Source: JALYNX01 sp963780755
GTDB taxonomy: Bacteria > Actinomycetota > Acidimicrobiia > Spongiisociales > ZC4RG35
Assembly: GCA_963780755.1 (NCBI GenBank)
Contig: CAWACX010000001.1
Coordinates: forward strand, 62,001 to 126,000
Length of the DNA: 64,000 nucleotides
Direction of reading: 5' to 3'
Position 1 is the first letter of the stretch. Every line of letters begins with the position of its first letter. The translations under genes were made by a program, and so were the position numbers. Shown here piece by piece: positions 58,576-64,000 of this stretch. The notes beneath the pieces are model-generated. The model was not told the origin of the DNA. It saw nothing but the letters and a program-made list of their open reading frames with translations, and made no database searches.

Positions 58576-59868
58576 TCAGCCACCCGAGTTGGCCCGATTC
58601 CACTGCTCGACCCACAACGCCTCGGTGGCGGCGTCGAGCGGTCCCTGCACCCAGGCCGAGCCCAACTCGAAGTCCTCTGGCGCCACCAGGGCCGGCGCGA
58701 GGTGGGGCAGCAGCCATTCCTCGCTCACCAGATAGTCGGCAGTCAGGCCGTTCTGCGGGGGCTGGTATCCGACGTACTCGAAGTTCTTCAGGGCATTGGC
58801 TTCGTCGAGCATGTAGTTCAAGAACATGTGGGCCAAAACCGGCCGCTCCGAGCCCTTGAGCACCGTCATGGTGTCGCTCGATATCGCCCCCTTGGTGGTC
58901 GAACCATCACTCTTGGCCGGCCACAGGTATCGCGTCGTCCCCTCGTCCTCCCCGCCGGGCCAGAAGTATTGCGAGTTGACCAGGTCGCCCGACCAGGCCT
59001 GGTGGATTGCGTACCGGCCCTCGGGCAGGCCTGCGTAACTGCCGTCGATCCGATATCGGATGTCGACGAGATCGATCAATTCGACCAGGGCGTCGCCGGC
59101 GGCGGTCAATTCGGCCTCGGTGGCCTGGGAAGGGTCGGCCACTCCGTTGTGGAAAAGGGCAACCGGTATCACATCCGTGAAGGAGTCGAGCATCCCGATC
59201 ACTCCGGAGTACTTCTCATTCCAGAAGACGTCCCAGGGGTTGGCCTGACCTTCGATATCTGCGCTGTCTGCCAGGTCGATCCGCCAGCCAATCCCGGTCG
59301 TGTACGTCACATAGGGAACCGTGTACCGGGAGCCCCTGTCGTAGTAGGGGTCGGCAAGTTGGGGCCATACGTTGGGTTGGAGATTCGGCAAGTAGTCGTG
59401 GTTCAAGGGCTGGATCAACGACGCGGCCACCGCCACCGGAACCCGCTGCGACGTGGGGAACCAGACGTCGAACTGAACCTCGCCGGACGAGAGACGGGCG
59501 AGGGCTTCTTCCTCGTTGACAAAGGTGGTCACCTGGATCTCCACTCCGAGGGCCTCTGCAGCAAGCGGGATGGTCTCCGGGTTCATGTAATCCTCCCAGT
59601 TGTACAAGAGGAGAGGGCCGGCCTCAGGATCGAGCCCGGACTCGACAGCCGGGTTGTCGTCGAACAGTGGTTGCTCGATGGGGCTGGAGGGTGTGCCGAT
59701 TGCCAGGTCGGCCGCGGTCGACCCCTCACGACGGCCGCACGCCGCGAGCAGAGAGGGAAGGGCGGGGAGCGCGATGCCGAGCAGGGCAGCTCTCTGCAAG
59801 AAATCCCTTCGGGTGTAGACCCGCTTCCTGGTCCGGGGATCCCAGTTCTGCCGTGGGTGGTACACCAT
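58576..59868 (-). CDS. potD: Polyamine-type substrate-binding lipoprotein (PotD-like)
   Basis: A 430-aa protein. The N-terminus has a twin-arginine signal, YTRRDFLQRAALLGIALP (R20, R21), with a lipobox ending LLAAC (Cys44), so it is folded before export and anchored outside. The mature part has LLLYNWEDYMNPE, PYVTYTTGIGWR and DVFWNEKYSGVIGMLDSF, typical of spermidine/putrescine-binding proteins. The ligand is probably a cationic amine but is not fixed by sequence. A TetR-type operator lies 31 bp before the ATG. Confidence 0.9.
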   Translation of the reverse strand: MVYHPRQNWDPRTRKRVYTRRDFLQRAALLGIALPALPSLLAACGRREGSTAADLAIGTPSSPIEQPLFDDNPAVESGLDPEAGPLLLYNWEDYMNPETIPLAAEALGVEIQVTTFVNEEEALARLSSGEVQFDVWFPTSQRVPVAVAASLIQPLNHDYLPNLQPNVWPQLADPYYDRGSRYTVPYVTYTTGIGWRIDLADSADIEGQANPWDVFWNEKYSGVIGMLDSFTDVIPVALFHNGVADPSQATEAELTAAGDALVELIDLVDIRYRIDGSYAGLPEGRYAIHQAWSGDLVNSQYFWPGGEDEGTTRYLWPAKSDGSTTKGAISSDTMTVLKGSERPVLAHMFLNYMLDEANALKNFEYVGYQPPQNGLTADYLVSEEWLLPHLAPALVAPEDFELGSAWVQGPLDAATEALWVEQWNRANSGG

Positions 59869-59898
59869 GTCTACTCCTAGTCGAGCCGGTTCACGATG

Positions 59899-59914
59899 CT
59901 AAACAGCCGTTCAA
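59899..59914. promoter_or_regulatory. TetR-type operator site C (transporter operon)
   Basis: On the minus strand the bases read TTGAACGGCTGTTTAG, matching the CTGAA-N6-TTCAG pattern at 8 of 10 arm bases, including CTG before TTT as in the tetR site. A -10-like TAGCAT follows toward potD. Confidence 0.6.
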
Positions 59915-59926
59915 TCTTCAGGCGGC

Positions 59927-60538
59927 TCAAAGCGGGGTTTTGAGCATCAGGTCGATGAAGTGGTGGGCCAGGTCTCGCATCCGGTCGGCGTCGACGGTGG
60001 GATCACCGAGCATCACCTCGATCGCGAGCCCGTCGAGCATCGCCGCGAGTTGGATGGCGAAGTCGTGGGTGTTGAGCGGTTTGAACTCTCCCGCTCCGAT
60101 CCCGTCTTCGACTATCGAGGCGATCTGTGCCCGCCAGGACTCGTCGAGCCGCGCCCGGGCCGCGGCAAGCACCGGATCATGCCGGGACATCTCCCAAGCT
60201 GCGGGCCACAGCGTCCAACCATCATTGGACCCGTTGCTGCGGCTGGGCCGGGGGCAGCTGGCATCGATGAGGACGCTCAGCTTCTCGTACGCCGTGCCGG
60301 CTCGCTCCAACTCGTCCTTGACCGACTCGTGAAACACCTGGTCCTGATAGACCAGGGCCTCCGTGAGCAGCGCCGCCTTGGACGGGAAGTAGTAGAGGAT
60401 GAGCGCCGGGCTGGCCCCGATGTTGTCGGCGATATCGGCGATCCGCGTCTCGCACAGCCCTCTCTCGGCGATCGCGGCGCTGGCCGCGGCGAGTATGTCC
60501 TGGCGCCGGCTTTCGGTAAGACTCGGTCTCGGGCTCAC
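59927..60538 (-). CDS. TetR-family transcriptional regulator
   Basis: A 203-aa regulator; GTG at 60538 (VSPRPSLTESRRQDILAAA) is chosen, with in-frame GTGs at 60544 and 60556 as alternatives. The HTH part is ETRIADIADNIGASPALILYYFPSKAALLTEALV. The C-terminal domain binds an unknown ligand. It is divergent from the acyl-CoA synthetase gene. Four related 16-bp sites in the surrounding cluster, one at its own promoter, make it the likely local repressor. BetI, a TetR repressor of choline catabolism, is a functional parallel. Confidence 0.88.
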   Translation of the reverse strand: MSPRPSLTESRRQDILAAASAAIAERGLCETRIADIADNIGASPALILYYFPSKAALLTEALVYQDQVFHESVKDELERAGTAYEKLSVLIDASCPRPSRSNGSNDGWTLWPAAWEMSRHDPVLAAARARLDESWRAQIASIVEDGIGAGEFKPLNTHDFAIQLAAMLDGLAIEVMLGDPTVDADRMRDLAHHFIDLMLKTPL

Positions 60539-60600
60539 GCCCACGGATATTGGCACAATGCGGTGTGCTTCGTTGCCCGGCCTACGCACCTCTCGGTACC

Positions 60601-60616
60601 CTGAATCGCTGTTCAG
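60601..60616. promoter_or_regulatory. TetR-type operator site B (tetR / acyl-CoA synthetase)
   Basis: CTGAATCGCTGTTCAG has perfect 5-bp arms. It lies between the tetR start and the acyl-CoA synthetase start, 15 bp before the latter's ATG, and is the best copy of the shared motif. Confidence 0.8.
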
Positions 60617-60631
60617 TATGAGCTCTAGACC

Positions 60632-62673
60632 ATGAATCTCGACCCCATGCTCCGCGCCCGGTCCGTCGCCGTCGTCGGGGCCAGTGAGCGGCGGGGCTCG
60701 GTTGGCGACCAGACCATGCGTCAGCTGATCTCGGGGGGCTTCGCGGGGCCGGTCTACCCGGTGAATCCCCGCTACGAGGAGGTGCACGGCCATCTCTGCG
60801 CCCCGGACCTGGAGAGTGTTGGCGAGTCAATCGACCTGGTCGTCCTCGCCGTGGCCAACAGTCATCTGGAGCGGGCAATGGAGGAAGCGGTCAAGATCGG
60901 AGCAGGATCGGTCGCCATTTTCGCCAGCTGTCATGGGGTATCTGCAGACGGCACGCCGCTCCGAGGCCGCCTCCACGACCTCGCTGCGGACGCCGGCATC
61001 CCGATCTGTGGCGGTAACGGGATGGGGTTCCTCAACGTCGAAGCCGGGCTTCGGGTGTGTGGCTTCTATCAACCTCCAGATCTTCGCCCCGGGGGCGTCA
61101 CCTTCCTCAGTCACTCCGGTTCTTTGTTCTCCGCCTTGCTCCACAACCGGCGCGGCATCGATTTCAACCTGGTGGTCTCGACCGGTCTCGAGATCAACAC
61201 CAGCATGGACCGCTATCTGGAATGGGCCCTGGGCCGAGATTCGACCCGTGTCATCGCCATGTTTCTCGAGACCATCCGTGACCCGGAGGGATTCCGTTCG
61301 GCGTTGGCTGCCGCCGACACTCGCGATATCCCGGTGGTGGCGCTCAAGGTGGGAGCAAGTCCCAAAGGCCAGGCAGCCGTGAGCACCCACAGCGAGGCGC
61401 TGGCCGGTGAGGATGCGGTCTACGAGGCGCTGTTCGAGGCCCACGGGGTGCACCGGGTGCAGACCATGGATGAGATGGCGGACACCCTGGAATTGTTCGC
61501 AACCGGCCGTCGGGCCACTGCGCCCGGCCTGGGAGCGGTGCACGATTCTGGTGGAGAGCGGGCCCTCCTCATCGACACCGCCGAGCGCGTGGGAGTCGAA
61601 CTTCCCCAGCTGGGAGAGGAAGCGACCAGGCGGGTGGCTGCGGTCCTCGACCCGGGCCTGGAGCCTTCCAATCCGATCGATGCCTGGGGCACGGGGAGGG
61701 ACGCCGAAGAGGTGTTCGCCGAATCTCTCGGCGCCCTGGCCGACGATCCCGGCATCGGTGTGGTGGTTTTCTGCGTCGACCTGACCACCGAGGAGGACGG
61801 GGACAGCGCATATGTGAGGGCGCCGTTGGAGGCTTCGGTGCGGAGCGCGAAGCCGGTGGTCGTGTTGGGCAACCTCTCGACCACCATCGACCCCTATCCA
61901 GGCTCGGGCGATCCGGGACGGTGGAGTCCCAGTCCTGGAGGGCACCGAGACCGGATTGAGAGCGGTCGGTCACCTGCTCGCTCGCCACCGCCGGCGCTCC
62001 CTCCCTGATCCTGCCCCTCGACTGACCGACACCGGGCGACCCAGGGAAGGGCTCGGGCGGCGAGGCCGCGGGCCTGTCGGTGCTCGCCTCCTACGGGATC
62101 CCGGTTCCCGGGTTTGCCGAGGTGAGCACTGTCGAGGCGGCGCTGGCTGCAGTCGCCGAGCTCGGGTACCCGGTGGTCCTCAAGTCGGCTCGGGCCGGTG
62201 ACCACAAGACCGAGCGTGGTGGTGTGGTGACCGGGATCGACTCCGATGCCGGGTTGGAACGGGCCTACCTGGAGATGTCGGATCGCCTCGGCCCCGAGTG
62301 TTTGGTCGCAGAGATGATCGGCCCCGGTGTCCAGGTGGGACTGGGCATGATCACCGACCCCCAGTTCGGGCCGGTGCTGATCGTTTCCGCAGGGGGCACC
62401 CTGATCGAAGTGCTCGATGACCGGGTGGCCCTCTTCCCTCCGGTTGACGTGACACGCGCCAGGATGGCGCTCGAGCGATTGTCGATGAGGCCGTTGTTCT
62501 CGGGAACGCGAGGCCAGCCGGAGGTCGATCTGGGCTCCCTTTCCGAGGTGGTTGCCCGCTTCTCCGAGCTGGTGGTCGATGCCGCCGGGATCCTGGCATC
62601 GATCGATGTCAACCCGGTGATCGCCGGGGCCGAGCGAAGTGTTGCGGTCGATGTTCTCATGAAGGAGATGTGA
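60632..62673 (+). CDS. NDP-forming acyl-CoA synthetase (AcdA/B fusion type), frame interrupted twice
   Basis: Three frames make one protein of about 680 aa. The CoA-binding domain has RSVAVVGASERRGSVGDQTM and VYPVNPRYEEVHG; a succinyl-CoA ligase-like domain follows with GGVTFLSHSGSLF. The first frame should turn at about 61898 (extra C; continuing QARAIRDGGVPVLEGTETGL) and again at about 62058 (extra C; continuing GEAAGLSVLASYGIPVPGF). The C-terminal ATP-grasp domain has YPVVLKSARAGDHKTERGGV and ends SVAVDVLMKEM. It activates a carboxylic acid with CoA and ATP. Sequencing error is the likely cause. It heads the operon with hydratase and PurU. Confidence 0.8.
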
Positions 62674-63471
62674 TGCCAGACACCGTGTTGTCCAGGAACG
62701 AGGGCTCGGTGCGGGTGATCAGCCTCAACCGTCCCGAAAAGCTCAATGCCCTGAACCGGGAGATGGTGGAGGCTCTCTCCTCGCATCTCGCCGAGGCAGC
62801 TGTCGACGACGCGACCCGGGTCGTCATCCTTGGCGGGGAGGGACGCTCCTTCTGCTCCGGCTATGACCTCGTCGAGGAGGCCGATCCGACCCGGAGCCCG
62901 GCTGAGAGCCTCGGGCACAGCCTCGGCGCCATGCTCGAGATCTTCGACCACCCCAAGCCGGTCATAGCCCAGGTCCACGGGCACTGTCTCGCCGGGGGAT
63001 GTGACTTGATGATGATGTGCGACCTGGCGGTGGCCTCCGAGGACGCGGTCTTCGGACAGCCCGAGATCCGGTTCGGATCCGCCGTGGTCGCCTATGTGAT
63101 GCCCTGGCTGATCGGGGCCCGGCGGGCCAAGGAGCTGCTGTTCACGGGTGAGGACCGGGTGACTGCCGAGGAGGCAATGCAGATCGGGCTCGTGAATCGG
63201 GTTGTTCCCCGGGAGCGACTCGAGGAGGAAACGATGGCGCTGGCTGTGAGTCTGTCGGTGGTCGACCCTGGGGCCATGCAACTCACAAAGCGGGCGGTGA
63301 ACCAGGCCTGGGAGCGGGCCGGCTTCGCGCGAGGCTCTCACGGCCGGAGTCGCGCTCGGCGGGATCATCGAGTCGGAGCGAGTTCCCGAACGCGAGGAGT
63401 TCGAGCGAATCGTCGCCGAGCAGGGCCTTCCCGAGGCGGTCCGCTGGCGGGATGGGAGGTTTGCCAGGTGA
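62673..63471 (+). CDS. Enoyl-CoA hydratase/isomerase, frame interrupted near 63327
   Basis: A crotonase-family protein of about 265 aa. It has VRVISLNRPEKLNALNREM, GEGRSFCSGYDL, HGHCLAGGCDLMMMCDLAV and FGQPEIRFG, with the oxyanion-hole CSGYDL and GGCD loops. One extra base near 63327 breaks the frame after NQAWERAGF; the restored frame reads ALTAGVALGGIIESERVPE to TGA 63471. The start overlaps the synthetase stop, and the restored stop overlaps the purU start (GTGA). It would hydrate the enoyl-CoA made by the acyl-CoA dehydrogenase. Confidence 0.85.
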
Positions 63472-64000
63472 GGCAATACGTCCTGACCCTGAGCTGCCCG
63501 GACCGGCCCGGGATCGTCAATTCCATCACTGCCGCTCTGCTGCAGGTCGACGCCAACATCCTGGAGAGTGCCCAGTTCGGCGACATCGAGACCAATTCCT
63601 TCGCCCTGCGCACCGTGTTCGAGACCCGCCATGTCGACGCCGGACAGGTCGAAGAGCCATTGCGCGAGGTGGCCGAGCGACTCGCCGGCAGGCTCAAGTT
63701 GCGCCCCGTGGACGTGAGGCCACGGGTCCTGGTCATGGTTTCCAAGTTCGACCACTGCCTCCTCGACCTCCTTCATCGCCAGCAGTACGGCGAACTGGCG
63801 ATCGATATCCCGTTGATCGTCTCCAACCACCCCGACTGCGCCGAGCTCGCGGCGCGCTACGACGTTCCCTTCGTCCACATCCCGGTCACGGCGGAGACCA
63901 AGTCCGCGGCTGAGGCCAAGCTGTTGCTGTTGGTGGAGGAGAACGAGATCGACTTCGTTGTCCTCGCCCGATACATGCAGATCCTTTCCGCCGAGACCTG
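63468..64000 (+). CDS. purU: Formyltetrahydrofolate deformylase (C-terminus beyond window)
   Basis: The GTG start gives VRQYVLTLSCPDRPGIVNSI, the ACT domain of PurU (about residues 1-80). The formyltransferase-like domain begins at VRPRVLVMVSKFDHCLLDLLHR and reaches IDFVVLARYMQILSAE at the window edge. The enzyme hydrolyses 10-formyl-THF to formate and THF. In sarcosine and betaine degradation operons of other bacteria purU disposes of excess C1 units; its place after the acyl-CoA genes in this cluster points the same way. Confidence 0.93.
   Translation, partial: MRQYVLTLSCPDRPGIVNSITAALLQVDANILESAQFGDIETNSFALRTVFETRHVDAGQVEEPLREVAERLAGRLKLRPVDVRPRVLVMVSKFDHCLLDLLHRQQYGELAIDIPLIVSNHPDCAELAARYDVPFVHIPVTAETKSAAEAKLLLLVEENEIDFVVLARYMQILSAET

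Noticed and set aside
62265..63878. 537-codon minus-strand frame
   Set aside because: Antisense of the acyl-CoA synthetase, hydratase and purU genes, all of which have clear family motifs.

Overview
The window is GC-rich, densely coding actinobacterial DNA. Many genes start with GTG or TTG, and stop/start overlaps of the ATGA/GTGA kind are common. The deazaflavin (F420)-type oxidoreductase, LLM flavin oxidoreductase, exact SOS box in front of dinB, HspR-like site in front of lon, LigD-type polymerase plus ATP-dependent ligase, and several Thr-rich secreted proteins all fit a free-living actinobacterium, possibly Acidimicrobiia. That placement is an inference from gene content. I saw no rRNA, tRNA, CRISPR array, phage module or transposase.

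Region by region. 1-2.8 kb: large cyclase/ATPase/TPR regulator, cut by the window edge. 2.9-15.6 kb: housekeeping and redox genes (FAD oxidoreductase, DinB with a LexA box, zinc alcohol dehydrogenase, LigD polymerase plus ligase, MarR/deazaflavin pair, GNAT, PAS, frame-interrupted metallo-beta-lactamase-fold protein, PEP-mutase-like lyase). 15.7-31.8 kb: Lon, small enzymes, LLM monooxygenase, LtrA, a diaminopropionate ammonia-lyase-like enzyme, a second cyclase protein, membrane proteins, an EamA exporter with a divergent CGNR regulator, a CoA-transferase and a Kelch lipoprotein. 32-37.7 kb: an S8-protease lipoprotein divergent from a TPR-CHAT protease, followed by a sigma factor and a short conserved protein; this is the best candidate for a conflict or signalling module. 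37.8-38.5 kb: a decayed 5'-nucleotidase C-terminal domain and terminators. 38.6-45.7 kb: envelope and signalling genes (repeat-bearing membrane protein, ECF sigma with its partner, a two-way ECF promoter, Thr-rich surface protein with its own histidine kinase, beta-propeller lipoprotein). 45.7-64 kb: a catabolic cluster with a FAD oxidoreductase, a GcvT-like C1-transferase, acyl-CoA dehydrogenase, Rieske oxygenase, class III aminotransferase, polyamine-type ABC transporter, TetR regulator, NDP-forming acyl-CoA synthetase, enoyl-CoA hydratase and PurU.

How the last cluster works together: four 16-bp sites related to CTGAA-N6-TTCAG lie in its promoters: GcvT/acyl-CoA dehydrogenase, Rieske/aminotransferase, the transporter binding protein, and the tetR/acyl-CoA synthetase promoter itself. 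The whole cluster therefore looks like one locally controlled TetR regulon. The gene set would suit uptake of a methylated amine or DMSP-like compound, its oxygenation or demethylation with the methyl group passing to tetrahydrofolate, CoA-dependent oxidation of the carbon skeleton, and release of excess C1 as formate by PurU. The substrate itself is not shown by the sequence.

At least seven or eight otherwise intact genes are broken by single-base indels, mostly one extra G or C. The simplest reading is residual sequencing or assembly error, so those genes are annotated as CDSs with interrupted frames. The 5'-nucleotidase remnant, with frame changes, a nonsense codon and no N-terminal domain, is the one convincing pseudogene.
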